Below, one piece after another: positions 27,018 to 35,931 of a DNA stretch of 64,000 bases; the stretch's first letter is position 1; every line of letters starts with the position of its first letter. The notes below the pieces were generated by a model. That model saw nothing but the letters and a program-made list of their open reading frames with translations. It had not been told where the DNA came from and ran no database searches. Source of the stretch: Mucilaginibacter sp. (GTDB lineage: Bacteria; Bacteroidota; Bacteroidia; Sphingobacteriales; Sphingobacteriaceae); NCBI GenBank assembly GCA_030445275.1, contig JAUCSE010000022.1:1-64000 (forward strand), in the 5' to 3' direction. Both the position numbers and the translations under genes were made by a program.

Positions 27018-29729
27018 ATGAGTTTAGAAAAATATGCGGAGAAGCGCGACTTCACCAAAACAGCCGAGCCCAGATCGGGGACAAGCAGGGATAAAGATAA
27101 GCTGACCTTTGTTATACAAAAGCACGATGCCACACGGCTGCACTATGATTTCAGACTGGAGGTGGATGGGGTGCTAAAAAGCTGGGCTATACCCAAAGGC
27201 CCATCCACAGATCCTAAAACCAAGCGTCTGGCCATGATGGTAGAAGACCACCCTTATGATTACCGCGCTTTTGAGGGTACCATACCCAAGGGAGAATATG
27301 GTGGTGGTACCGTGATTGTATGGGATGAGGGGACCTATGAACCAATTGATGAAATAAAGGGTAAAAAGGAGCAGGAAAAGGCTCTGTTAAAACAATTGAA
27401 ATCGGGCTCACTTAAAATTAAGCTACATGGGGAAAAGCTGAAAGGCGAATTTGCCCTCGTGAAAACCCATGGTATGGGTGATAATGCCTGGCTGCTGATT
27501 AAACATAATGATGATTTTGCTTCGGCGAAGGATATTACCAAACAGGATAAATCGGTATTGTCCGGCAAAACCATTGAAACTATAGAAAAAACCAGCGACA
27601 AGGTTTGGCGTAGCGGACATGAGGAAACCACAGCAAAGCCGGAGAAGAAATCATCTAAAAAAAAAGCCCCTGAACCAACAGAACCCGATGAAAGTGTAGC
27701 TGAAACGGAGGATACTGATACGACTGCTTTATTAAAAGCAGCGCCTAAAACCAAAATGCGAACCAATATAAAACCGATGTTGGCTACCCTGGTTGATGAA
27801 CCTTTTGATGATCAGGATTGGGTATACGAGGTAAAATGGGATGGCTACAGGGCTTTAGGTTTTATCAATGAGGGTGAGGTGGAATTACTATCTCGTAATA
27901 AAAAAACATTTAACGAGAAATTTTATCCCATATACAAAATTCTGCAGGTATGGAAGATCAATGCCCTGGTTGATGGGGAGATACTGGTTTTGAACGATAA
28001 AGGGATCTCCAACTTCGGTAACCTGCAAAATTGGCGCAGCGAGGCCGATGGTGAACTGGTTTATTATGTGTTTGATCTGTTGTGGTATGATGGTAAAAAC
28101 CTGATGGGGCTACCACTGCTGCAACGACAAGCTATATTAAAAGATATTTTACCTATTGGTAATGATCAAATCCGCCTGAGCAAGGTTTTTGATGCCAGCG
28201 GCACCGATTTTTTTAATGCTGCCAAACGTATGGGCTTGGAGGGCATCATCGCAAAAAAGGCAAACAGCATTTACTCGCCGGACACCAGATCAAAAGAATG
28301 GCTAAAAATCAAGGTACATAAACGACAGGAGGTAATTATAGCAGGCTTTACCAAAAATGCCGATACCTCCAAACAGTTCAGTTCCCTTTTATTAGGGGTT
28401 TATGAAAATAAGATGTTACAATATGTAGGCAAGGTGGGTACCGGCTTTTCAGATCGGGTTCAAAAAGAAATGATGGAGCAGTTTAAACCATTGATTATCG
28501 ATAAAAGTCCGTTTGAGGAAATTCCTGATGTAAATAAGTCATCCCGTTTCAGGCCCAATCCGCCTAAAGCCAAAGCTACCTGGCTTAAACCCGAACTGGT
28601 TTGCGAGGTAGCCTTTAGCGAAGTAACCAGCGATGGTGTATTTCGCCATCCATCATTCCAGGGAATGCGGGAGGATAAAAAAGCTAAAGAGGTGGTTCGT
28701 GAAGTTGCTGAGCCAACGGCAGCGGTTGTTGAAGGACAAATGGAACAGCCGGATAAACATGCGGATGCTATTAATCCACCAAAACAGAAAGGAAGGAAAA
28801 CTTTGTTAAATCCAACAGACGAAACCCAGGTACGTAAAGTTAACGGGCACAACCTGACGTTCACCCACCTGAGCAAAATTTACTGGCCCGAAGATAAGGT
28901 GACCAAAAGGGATATGTTTAATTACTATTACCAGGCCGCCGAATATATTTTACCCTATTTAAAGGACAGGCCCATGTCGCTCAATCGTTTCCCTGACGGC
29001 ATACATGGCCCTAGTTTTTATCAGAAGGACGTAAAGGATAAAGCGCCTGACTGGGCCAAAACATTCCCTTATACAAACGGCGAGGGCGAACACAAAGAAT
29101 ATTTGGTAGGTACTGATGAAACCAGTTTATTATGGATGGCCTCGTTGGCTTGTATTGAAATGAACCCCTGGTTCAGCCGTATTCAATCACCCGATAATCC
29201 GGATTACTGCGTAATTGACCTTGATCCGGATAAAAATACATTTGATCAGGTGATTGAAGCTGCGCAGGAGGTTAAAAAAGTGTTGGATGCAATTGATGTT
29301 CCATCGTTCTGTAAAACCTCAGGATCAACGGGGATGCACATTTATATACCTTTGGCTGCCAAGTATGATTATGATCAATCGCAAATGTTTGCCCGTATCA
29401 TTGTTGATATTGTGCACAAACGATTACCTGATTATACTACGCTGGAACGCATGGTAGTTAACAGGAAGGGCAAAATGTATCTCGACTTTTTGCAAAACCG
29501 TCCTGGTGCAACTATAGCAGGCCCATATTCATTACGACCAAAGGCAGGGGCAACAGTATCCATGCCACTGCATTGGGACGAGGTTAAACCCGGCCTAACT
29601 ATGAAGCACTTCACCATTTTTAATTCTATTGACCGGATGCGATCAGAAGGTGATTTATTTAAAGGAGTATTAGGAAAAGGTATTGACTTGGAAAAAGTTA
29701 TAAAAAGGGCGCAAAGCACATTTAAATAA
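27018..29729 (+). CDS. ligD: Multifunctional DNA ligase D (phosphoesterase-ligase-polymerase)
   Basis: A 903-residue LigD in the order PE-LIG-POL. The 3'-phosphoesterase domain spans about 30-190 (FVIQKHDATRLHYDFRLEVD, then EGTIPKGEYGGGTVIVWDEG). A low-complexity linker follows, then an ATP-dependent ligase with nucleotidyl lysine K273 in YEVKWDGYR. A second acidic linker (about 565-610) leads to the archaeo-eukaryotic primase-type polymerase with catalytic D734 and D736 (VIDLDPD) and SGSTGMHIYIPL. It acts in non-homologous end joining with Ku. Ku is not in the window. All three active sites look intact. Confidence 0.96.
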   Translation: MSLEKYAEKRDFTKTAEPRSGTSRDKDKLTFVIQKHDATRLHYDFRLEVDGVLKSWAIPKGPSTDPKTKRLAMMVEDHPYDYRAFEGTIPKGEYGGGTVIVWDEGTYEPIDEIKGKKEQEKALLKQLKSGSLKIKLHGEKLKGEFALVKTHGMGDNAWLLIKHNDDFASAKDITKQDKSVLSGKTIETIEKTSDKVWRSGHEETTAKPEKKSSKKKAPEPTEPDESVAETEDTDTTALLKAAPKTKMRTNIKPMLATLVDEPFDDQDWVYEVKWDGYRALGFINEGEVELLSRNKKTFNEKFYPIYKILQVWKINALVDGEILVLNDKGISNFGNLQNWRSEADGELVYYVFDLLWYDGKNLMGLPLLQRQAILKDILPIGNDQIRLSKVFDASGTDFFNAAKRMGLEGIIAKKANSIYSPDTRSKEWLKIKVHKRQEVIIAGFTKNADTSKQFSSLLLGVYENKMLQYVGKVGTGFSDRVQKEMMEQFKPLIIDKSPFEEIPDVNKSSRFRPNPPKAKATWLKPELVCEVAFSEVTSDGVFRHPSFQGMREDKKAKEVVREVAEPTAAVVEGQMEQPDKHADAINPPKQKGRKTLLNPTDETQVRKVNGHNLTFTHLSKIYWPEDKVTKRDMFNYYYQAAEYILPYLKDRPMSLNRFPDGIHGPSFYQKDVKDKAPDWAKTFPYTNGEGEHKEYLVGTDETSLLWMASLACIEMNPWFSRIQSPDNPDYCVIDLDPDKNTFDQVIEAAQEVKKVLDAIDVPSFCKTSGSTGMHIYIPLAAKYDYDQSQMFARIIVDIVHKRLPDYTTLERMVVNRKGKMYLDFLQNRPGATIAGPYSLRPKAGATVSMPLHWDEVKPGLTMKHFTIFNSIDRMRSEGDLFKGVLGKGIDLEKVIKRAQSTFK

Positions 29730-29845
29730 GTTCTGGTTCTTTTAATTTTACTTTGCACAAGTCAAAATGTCGCTTTGATTTATATTTACCTGACTTTTTT
29801 TCATAATAGGCTATATGGCAAGCGTTTTGACTAATACTGAAACAT

Positions 29846-32464
29846 ATGAACTTTAACAACTTTACAATAAAAGCCCAGGAAGCCGTACAAAAGGCTTCGG
29901 AAATTGCCGCTGGTAATCAACAGCAGGCAATTGAACCCGCACACCTGTTAAAAGGCTTGTTGCTGGTTGATGAAAATGTTATAACTTATTTATTAAAAAA
30001 ACTAAACGTAAACGTTAACCGATTAAACGAAACGCTTGATGCACAGATCGCTTCGTACCCAAAGGTAAGCGGAAGCGATATTTATTTGTCGTCGGCCTCT
30101 AACTCGGCCCTGCAAAAAGCGCAAGGTTATTTGAAAGAGTTTAAAGACGAATTTGTATCGGTTGAGCATATATTATTAGGCTTACTAACAGCAGGTGGAA
30201 CGGTTAGTTCCATTTTAAAAGATCTTGGTGTAAATGAAAAAGACCTGAAAAAGGCTATTGTAGCTTTACGTGGAGATAGCAAAGTAACCGATCAAAATGC
30301 CGAGGCCACTTACAATGCTTTAAATAAGTATGCCCGCAACCTGAATGAATATGCTGAATCAGGTAAATTAGATCCGGTTATTGGTCGTGATGATGAAATT
30401 CGCCGGGTGATACAGATCTTATCGCGCCGTACTAAGAACAACCCGATACTGGTAGGCGAGCCGGGTGTTGGTAAAACTGCCATTGCTGAGGGTATTGCTT
30501 TCAGAATAATTAAAGGTGATGTCCCCGAAAGTTTAAAGACCAAGGTAGTGTATTCGCTTGATATGGGTGCCCTTATTGCAGGCGCTAAATATAAAGGTGA
30601 GTTTGAAGAACGCCTGAAAGCGGTGATAAAAGAAGTTACGCAAAGTGATGGCGAGATCATCCTTTTTATTGATGAGATCCACACCCTTGTTGGTGCAGGT
30701 GGTGGCGAAGGAGCGATGGATGCTGCCAATATATTAAAACCTGCTTTAGCCCGTGGCGAGCTAAGATCAATCGGTGCAACTACATTAAACGAATACCAGA
30801 AATACCTGGAAAAAGACAAAGCGTTGGAACGCCGTTTCCAAAAAGTAATGGTTGAAGAACCTGATACTGCCGATGCCATATCTATTTTACGTGGATTAAA
30901 AGAACGTTATGAAACCCACCATAAGGTGAGGATCAAGGATGAGGCCATCATTGCCGCGGTAGAAATGTCGCAGCGTTACATATCAGACCGTTTTTTACCT
31001 GATAAGGCTATCGACCTGATGGACGAAGCTGCTTCTAAACTGCGTTTGGAGATGGACTCTGTACCCGAAGTGGTTGATGAACTGGAACGCCGCATTATGC
31101 AGCTGGAGATTGAACGTGAAGCTATAAAACGTGAAAAGGACGACCGTAAAGTAGCTGAGCTAAGCGAGGAAATTGCTAATCTATCGGCCCAGCGCGACTC
31201 CTTACGCGCAAAATGGAAAGGCGAAAAAGACCTGGTTGATGGTATAAACCAAAAGGTAGAACTCATTGAGAACTATAAACTGGAAGCCGAACAGGCTGAA
31301 CGCGCCGGTGATTATGGCAAAGTGGCAGAGTTACGCTACGGAACCATTGTAGAAGCACAAGCCGAAGTTGAAAAACTGAAAGCCGCCCTGCTGGAAAACC
31401 AAAGCGACAGCCGTATGCTGAAGGAAGAGGTTACCGCGGATGATATTGCAGGTGTAGTATCCCGCTGGACAGGCATCCCGGTTTCAAAAATGATCCAAAG
31501 CGAACGCGAAAAACTACTGCACCTGGAAGAAGAACTGCACAAACGTGTAGCAGGGCAGGAGGAAGCTATTGAAGCTATTAGCGATGCTATACGCCGCAGT
31601 CGTGCCGGTTTACAGGATAAACGCAGGCCCATCGGTTCATTTATATTCCTGGGTACAACCGGGGTAGGTAAAACAGAACTGGCAAAGGCCCTGGCCGAAT
31701 ACTTGTTTAATGACGAAGCCGCCCTGGTACGTATTGATATGAGCGAATACCAGGAAAGGCATGCAGTATCCCGCTTGATCGGAGCGCCTCCGGGTTATGT
31801 GGGCTATGATGAAGGCGGACAACTGACCGAAGCTGTACGCCGTAAACCATACAGCGTAGTACTGCTTGATGAAATTGAAAAAGCTCATCCGGATGTGTTT
31901 AACATATTACTGCAGGTACTGGATGATGGCCGTTTAACTGATAACAAGGGTCGGGTGGTGAACTTTAAAAATACCATCATCATCATGACCTCCAACATTG
32001 GTTCAAACATTATACAGGAAAACTTTCAGACACTGGAAGATGCTAACCGCGATGAGCTGATAGCTAAAACCAAGAACGAGCTGTTCACTTTACTGAGGGC
32101 AACCATCCGTCCGGAGTTTTTAAATCGTATTGACGAGATCATTATGTTTACTCCGTTGAGTCGCGATGAGATACATGATATTGTGAAATTGCAGTTTAAC
32201 CAGGTAAAACAAACCCTTGCCGAAATGGGCATTACCATGGAAGCATCAGATGAAGCGCTTGATTGGCTGGCCCAGCTGGGTTATGATCCGCAATTTGGCG
32301 CCCGTCCGTTGAAACGTGTTATCCAGAAAAAGATCCTAAATGAGCTTTCGAAACAGATCCTGGCAGGCACGGTTGATAAGGACAGCACTATAAAAGTGGA
32401 CATGTTTGATAACAATTTTGTGTTTTTAAATACACCCAAAACTGCTGATGAAGCAGTTAAATAA
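29846..32464 (+). CDS. clpB: ATP-dependent disaggregase ClpB
   Basis: An 872-residue class I Clp ATPase. It has the Clp-N double repeat (1-145), NBD1 with Walker A GEPGVGKT (204-211, K210) and [18 protein letters not shown], and a coiled-coil middle domain (about 405-525, [20 protein letters not shown]). NBD2 has Walker A GTTGVGKT (603-610, K609), and a C-terminal D2 small domain follows. The M domain separates ClpB from ClpA/ClpC. With DnaK it extracts chains from aggregates. The length is standard. No heat-shock operator was recognised upstream. Confidence 0.97.
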   Translation: MNFNNFTIKAQEAVQKASEIAAGNQQQAIEPAHLLKGLLLVDENVITYLLKKLNVNVNRLNETLDAQIASYPKVSGSDIYLSSASNSALQKAQGYLKEFKDEFVSVEHILLGLLTAGGTVSSILKDLGVNEKDLKKAIVALRGDSKVTDQNAEATYNALNKYARNLNEYAESGKLDPVIGRDDEIRRVIQILSRRTKNNPILVGEPGVGKTAIAEGIAFRIIKGDVPESLKTKVVYSLDMGALIAGAKYKGEFEERLKAVIKEVTQSDGEIILFIDEIHTLVGAGGGEGAMDAANILKPALARGELRSIGATTLNEYQKYLEKDKALERRFQKVMVEEPDTADAISILRGLKERYETHHKVRIKDEAIIAAVEMSQRYISDRFLPDKAIDLMDEAASKLRLEMDSVPEVVDELERRIMQLEIEREAIKREKDDRKVAELSEEIANLSAQRDSLRAKWKGEKDLVDGINQKVELIENYKLEAEQAERAGDYGKVAELRYGTIVEAQAEVEKLKAALLENQSDSRMLKEEVTADDIAGVVSRWTGIPVSKMIQSEREKLLHLEEELHKRVAGQEEAIEAISDAIRRSRAGLQDKRRPIGSFIFLGTTGVGKTELAKALAEYLFNDEAALVRIDMSEYQERHAVSRLIGAPPGYVGYDEGGQLTEAVRRKPYSVVLLDEIEKAHPDVFNILLQVLDDGRLTDNKGRVVNFKNTIIIMTSNIGSNIIQENFQTLEDANRDELIAKTKNELFTLLRATIRPEFLNRIDEIIMFTPLSRDEIHDIVKLQFNQVKQTLAEMGITMEASDEALDWLAQLGYDPQFGARPLKRVIQKKILNELSKQILAGTVDKDSTIKVDMFDNNFVFLNTPKTADEAVK

Positions 32465-32490
32465 TCATATAATTAACTCCATCATATAGA

Positions 32491-32518
32491 CAAGAGTCGC
32501 CCCTGTGGGTGGCTCTTG
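32491..32518 (+). terminator. Hairpin downstream of clpB
   Basis: A 12-bp stem CAAGAGTCGCCC/GGGTGGCTCTTG with two G-U pairs, 26 nt after the clpB stop. It has no clean T-run, so termination here is plausible but not certain. A GTCATTGCG element follows immediately. Confidence 0.5.
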
Positions 32519-32534
32519 GCGTTTAAAAAAAATA

Positions 32535-32633
32535 CGTCATTGCGAGGAACGAAGCAATCTCTATGCTGTACAGAGCCAATCTGCATGGTTAACTTGCTTA
32601 CGTAGAGATTGCTTCGTGCCTCGCAATGACGCG
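32535..32633. repeat. GTCATTGCGAGGAACGAAG-type palindromic element, copy 3
   Basis: The left arm CGTCATTGCGAGGAACGAAG (32535) and the right arm CTTCGTGCCTCGCAATGACG pair, with inner GCAATCTCTA/TAGAGATTGC. Here the inner bases differ from the other copies (CTCTA instead of CCCC) but remain paired, a compensatory change. The loop carries ATGCTGTACAGAGCCAATC. Confidence 0.8.
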
Positions 32634-32660
32634 TGGGGAGAAGTGGGCTCACATACCGCC

Positions 32661-32684
32661 GTTGTTGGTGATAACACCAACAAC
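32661..32684. repeat. GTTGTTGGTG...CACCAACAAC hairpin, copy 1
   Basis: A perfect inverted repeat: GTTGTTGGTG, ATAA, CACCAACAAC. It lies 1 nt after the end of the small minus-strand gene at 32686 and directly beside element copy 3. A related copy is at 47632-47655; both are preceded by CGCC and followed by AT. Confidence 0.65.
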
Positions 32685-32685
32685 A

Positions 32686-32868
32686 TCACGGTTTTTGCTC
32701 ATTCTCCTCCTTTTCATCAACCATTTCAATCAAGGTTTCGGTATCAATAAGCCGTTCGCGGTTCTTTGCTTGTGTTGGCGCTGCGCCGGTTATGGCAATA
32801 CCGGTTACGGCTAATAATAAAAATAATATCAGGCAAAAAAGCCTTATTATTTTTTGAAGCTTTTTCAT
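32686..32868 (-). CDS. Small membrane protein, function unknown
   Basis: A 60-residue protein starting at ATG 32868. It has one hydrophobic helix (residues 8-30, IRLFCLILFLLLAVTGIAIT), then a short segment PTQAKNRERLIDTETLIEM and a charged acidic tail (VDEKEENEQKP). The helix-NRER-acidic-tail layout resembles small single-span proteins that recur in Sphingobacteriaceae, from memory. An imperfect palindrome with two ACATGT cores lies 17 nt upstream. In-frame upstream ATG at 32886 is possible. Confidence 0.6.
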   Translation of the reverse strand: MKKLQKIIRLFCLILFLLLAVTGIAITGAAPTQAKNRERLIDTETLIEMVDEKEENEQKP

Positions 32869-32885
32869 GCTGATAGCAATAAACA

Positions 32886-32912
32886 CTTAACATGTTTTAA
32901 GACATGTTTAAG
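32886..32912. promoter_or_regulatory. Imperfect palindrome upstream of the small membrane protein gene
   Basis: CTTAACATGT...ACATGTTTAAG, two ACATGT cores in inverted arrangement separated by TTTAAG, centred about 30 nt upstream of ATG 32868. The position suits an operator. No regulator is assigned. Confidence 0.35.
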
Positions 32913-32956
32913 TAGTTAGAAAAAAATATTTATATAATAATGTGCAAACAGGCAGA

Positions 32957-33367
32957 TCAGCCTATTTGAAAAGAAGTTATATCCCTATCCTGATCAGCAG
33001 TATAGTGCAAGTGATCAATAGGGTAACTAACAGCGTGTTTGGTAAATAAGAAAAGCAGTTTTAAATGCCGATTTTTGGTTATAGTCAGCTTGTTAAATAG
33101 TAAAACTCCCCGAGTGAAATTCTTATTAATTAAGAAACCGGAAGGCCGGCTTTTATAAAAAAGCAGTGAAGCCCTTTTATAACTAATACCACCTTTTAAA
33201 ACGGAGGGCCTAACAGCTGATACCTCGGTATCACTAACCCTGTTATTATTTGGCAGGCTATGGCTTACATATCCGGAAAGCGCAAAAAAGCTTACCAAAA
33301 AAGTGAATGCCAATAAGCACCTTTTAGCCCGGGTTTTTAAATAAGTATGTAAATCGCTGTTAGCCAC
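32957..33367 (-). CDS. Hypothetical small protein with a membrane segment
   Basis: A 136-residue protein from GTG 33367. It has a hydrophobic segment near residues 18-36 (KRCLLAFTFLVSFFALSGYV), then a basic region ending RHLKLLFLFTKHAVSYPIDH and HYTADQDRDITSFQIG. The reading frame stays open further upstream to 33508, but that extension is the translation of the GTCATCCTGAG-type palindrome at 33407, so the true start is taken after it. I do not recognise the family, and the coding status is uncertain. Confidence 0.4.
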   Translation of the reverse strand: MANSDLHTYLKTRAKRCLLAFTFLVSFFALSGYVSHSLPNNNRVSDTEVSAVRPSVLKGGISYKRASLLFYKSRPSGFLINKNFTRGVLLFNKLTITKNRHLKLLFLFTKHAVSYPIDHLHYTADQDRDITSFQIG

Positions 33368-33406
33368 ATGTAAATATAGTGAATTGGTGCAGCTTTTATA
33401 ATGAAG

Positions 33407-33498
33407 TTTGTCATCCTGAGGAACGAAGGATCTATTCACAAACAGGCATATTGTATACATATTGTATAATAGATACTTCACTGTGTTCAGCATGACAA
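33407..33498. repeat. GTCATCCTGAGGAACGAAGGATCT-type palindromic element, copy 1
   Basis: The left arm TTTGTCATCCTGAGGAACG (then AAGGATCTATT) is complementary to the right arm AATAGATACTTCACTGTG (then TTCAGCATGACAAA), with a T/A-rich loop. The second copy is at 57788. It shares GTCAT and TGAGGAACGAAG-like words with the GTCATTGCG family, suggesting a common origin. Confidence 0.8.
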
Positions 33499-33533
33499 AG
33501 CTTTTCAAATCCTGTAAATCCTTAATCTGATGA

Positions 33534-33570
33534 ATCCCGGTTCAGACAGAAATTCCGGTTCAGACAAATA
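33534..33570. repeat. Tandem CCGGTTCAGACA words
   Basis: GAATCCCGGTTCAGACAGAA is followed by ATTCCGGTTCAGACAAA, two tandem copies of one word. Single copies occur near 1155, 19018 and 50948. It lies beside repeat element 33407, upstream of the lipoprotein gene. Confidence 0.5.
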
Positions 33571-33685
33571 GCTCAATGATATTTAATAATATGTTAATAT
33601 ACTGGCAATATGCAGGTATGGATTTTTATAGAAGTTTACCGTATATTTAATATTTAAACCTATACATAAACTTACTTAAATCACT

Positions 33686-35302
33686 ATGCTTAAATTTACT
33701 AATCCAAAGTTATTATTTGTAGCCTCTGCCATGACCAGCATGCTACTAATGGGCTGCCAGAAAAACAGCAATACTCCTGCTCAAAACTCCGATGGTGCAA
33801 AAGCTGAAAATGCCAAAAACATTAAAACGCTTGCTGTATCACTAAGCCAGGGTTTTGAAGTTGGTTCCACAAGTCCAAAAACTGCTTATGATGTTGCACC
33901 AGCAGGTTCAGCCAGCGGCGATAATGTTACCCTATCAGGTAATTCATGGAATTTATTTGATGCCCTGATTGGTAACCTGGCCGCAGATCAGAAAGCTGGC
34001 TCATGGAGCGCCCGCATACGCAATACAGGTAAAATTACCATGCTGTTTGATGTAACCACCGGTATAAGCACCGTGACTATTAAACATGCTACCTATAGTG
34101 GCGATACTGCGAGCCAGTGGGGCTTATTTTATTCCACTGATGGCGGCAGCACCTGGGCACAATCAGGCTCAAATATAACTACTGGTGCAGCATTGACTAC
34201 CCAATCATTTACCATTACCGCAACCGGTAATACCCGTTTAGAGATCCGGAAGCTTACCGGCGGAACCAACCGTATCAATATTGACGATATCACCATCAAT
34301 GACAATGGAGGTGGTACAACCCCTCCGCCAGTGGTGGTTACCGGAAAAAAATTCCTGTTTGATGCCAGCCATTTGGAAAATGCAGGCAGCGCCGATTGGC
34401 AGATAGATGCCGACGGTACCGAAAGCGTGCCAATTTATACTGGTGGCACAACTACCGAAACCAAAGCGCAGCGTATCCCTACGCCATCATATACTGGTAT
34501 TACTGCCAGCACGCCTGAAACTTATTGGAAAGGTGGCATATCATCATGGGCTGTTTCCCTGGTTAAACTGGGTGAGCTGGTTGAAACATTGCCTGTTGGT
34601 ACAAGCATTACTTATGGTAATTCGTCCAATCCGCAGGATCTGAGTAATTATGATGTGTTTGTGGTGGTTGAACCCAACCGTTTATTTACAGCTGCCGAAA
34701 AAATCGCTTTGATGAACTTTGTTTCAAACGGTGGTGGTTTGTTTATGATTGCCGATCATACTGCCGCGACAACCGCGGGAGCTGATGCCAATGGTTACAA
34801 TCCGTCAGACAGGGATGGCGATGGGTATGATTCGCCACGTGTTTGGAATGACCTGATGACCAATAATGGTATCAATAATAGCAACCCATTTGGCTTCAAT
34901 ATCAATTATGTTGACATCAGCGAGGGCCCATCAACCAATGTGTACACCGGCACCAATGCCAATGCCCAACAGGTATTGAATGGTGCAACGGGTACAGCTT
35001 CAAAACTGGCTTTCTATAATGGTTCAACCGCAACTTTGTTCCCAACAAATAATTCAAGCGTACAGGGGTTGTTTTGGCGTAACTCCGCTACTAATGGCGG
35101 CAATAGTAATGTAATGGCATTATTAGCAACCTATGGCAGCGGTCGTGTTGTTTGGATAGGTGATAGCTCGCCTGCTGATGACGGTACCGGCGACACCGGC
35201 GATAGCCTGTTCAATGGCTGGTCGGGCGATTCGCCATCGGGCTTTACCTCACATCCAGCCTTGCATCTTAATGCATCTCTGTGGTTGGCAAAAGCGCTAT
35301 AG
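33686..35302 (+). CDS. Large lipoprotein with a C-terminal glutamine amidotransferase-like (DUF4350-type) domain
   Basis: A 538-residue lipoprotein: signal peptide with lipobox LLMGC (cysteine near residue 24). An N-terminal beta-sandwich domain covers about 45-215 (LSQGFEVGSTSPKTAYDVAP to INIDDITINDNGG), typical of extracellular carbohydrate-binding or adhesion modules. A GGGTTPPPVV linker then leads to an alpha/beta domain with NYDVFVVVEPNRLFTAAEKI and FVSNGGGLFMIADHTAA, as in DUF4350/class I glutamine amidotransferase-like folds. Asp-rich DRDGDGYDS may bind calcium. No known activity can be assigned. Confidence 0.6.
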   Translation: MLKFTNPKLLFVASAMTSMLLMGCQKNSNTPAQNSDGAKAENAKNIKTLAVSLSQGFEVGSTSPKTAYDVAPAGSASGDNVTLSGNSWNLFDALIGNLAADQKAGSWSARIRNTGKITMLFDVTTGISTVTIKHATYSGDTASQWGLFYSTDGGSTWAQSGSNITTGAALTTQSFTITATGNTRLEIRKLTGGTNRINIDDITINDNGGGTTPPPVVVTGKKFLFDASHLENAGSADWQIDADGTESVPIYTGGTTTETKAQRIPTPSYTGITASTPETYWKGGISSWAVSLVKLGELVETLPVGTSITYGNSSNPQDLSNYDVFVVVEPNRLFTAAEKIALMNFVSNGGGLFMIADHTAATTAGADANGYNPSDRDGDGYDSPRVWNDLMTNNGINNSNPFGFNINYVDISEGPSTNVYTGTNANAQQVLNGATGTASKLAFYNGSTATLFPTNNSSVQGLFWRNSATNGGNSNVMALLATYGSGRVVWIGDSSPADDGTGDTGDSLFNGWSGDSPSGFTSHPALHLNASLWLAKAL

Positions 35303-35356
35303 ATCCCTCTAAATCTTCCGCCAGTTGGCGGAGAAACTTAAAAAAAAAACATCCTG

Positions 35357-35393
35357 AAACTTACGAAGTTTTTAAAACTTCGTAAGTTTTTCT
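35357..35393 (+). terminator. Intrinsic terminator of the large lipoprotein gene
   Basis: A perfect 15-bp stem AAACTTACGAAGTTT/AAACTTCGTAAGTTT with a 3-nt loop, 55 nt after the stop, followed by TTTTCTG. The same sequence on the other strand has an A-run, so it may work both ways. Confidence 0.75.
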
Positions 35394-35498
35394 GTTTTAA
35401 ACACATCCAGTTCGAAACAACATTAAAGGTTTAATGGTTGTACCATAACACAGGCAGCTTTTGATGGCTGCGTTTTACTTAAACAAAACATCACCAAC

Positions 35499-35843
35499 AT
35501 GAAAAGTTACGAAACCTTAGTGGATGCCACTAACGATCTTTCAAAAAGAGGATATACCGCCAACCTGAGCTTAGAAGGCGACACCATAGATGATAAGGCA
35601 CAAAATATTCATATGACTGCCGACGATTTTGAAATTGATGAGTTTTACCGCTTTGAGGGTGCAAGCAACCCGGATGATACATCCATTATTTATGCGGTAT
35701 CATCACCAAAAAATAACCTGAAAGGGGTGTTGGTAAACGCCTATGGTGCCTATGCTGATAATAGTCCGTCGGCTATTGAAGCAAAGCTGCATCACTACCA
35801 GGTAAGCCATAAACTTCACGGAGAAGATAGGCCGGAGGCTTAG
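35499..35843 (+). CDS. Small acidic protein of unknown function
   Basis: A 114-residue acidic protein beginning MKSYETLVDATNDLSKRGYT, with FEIDEFYRFEGASNPDDTSI and YAVSSPKNNLKGVLVNAYGA. Similar Bacteroidota proteins carry the database label 'phosphoribosylpyrophosphate synthetase' from memory, but the protein is far too short and lacks the PRPP-binding and ATP loops, so that name should not be used. The fold is probably alpha/beta. It sits alone before a hairpin shared with the convergent gene. Confidence 0.65.
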   Translation: MKSYETLVDATNDLSKRGYTANLSLEGDTIDDKAQNIHMTADDFEIDEFYRFEGASNPDDTSIIYAVSSPKNNLKGVLVNAYGAYADNSPSAIEAKLHHYQVSHKLHGEDRPEA

Positions 35844-35846
35844 TTT

Positions 35847-35880
35847 GGGATGTGCAGATTTAAAATGTGCAGATGAAGAA
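35847..35880. repeat. Half-copy of the ATGTGCAGAT word repeat
   Basis: GATGTGCAGATTTAAAATGTG and GCAGATGAAG: one arm of the vocabulary seen at 13180 and 17254, without a complementary arm. It abuts a collapsed GTCATTGCG element. Confidence 0.5.
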
Positions 35881-35928
35881 ATAAAAAATACGTCATTGCG
35901 AGGAACGAAGCAATGACGTATTTTTTAT
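35881..35928. terminator. Bidirectional terminator made from a collapsed GTCATTGCG element (copy 4)
   Basis: An 18-bp perfect stem: ATAAAAAATACGTCATTG and its exact complement, with the 12-nt loop CGAGGAACGAAG. The loop is the arm sequence of the full element, so this looks like a deletion derivative in which one arm became the loop. It is flanked by A/T-runs on both sides and sits 37 nt and 3 nt from the ends of two convergent genes. Confidence 0.75.
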
Positions 35929-35931
35929 GTT

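Noticed and set aside
30310..30879. A long minus-strand ORF inside clpB
   Set aside because: Serine/arginine-rich translation antisense to conserved ClpB codons, a typical shadow frame.
35499..35843. The label 'phosphoribosylpyrophosphate synthetase' for the 114-residue acidic protein
   Set aside because: No PRPP loop, no ATP-binding region and about one third of the needed length.
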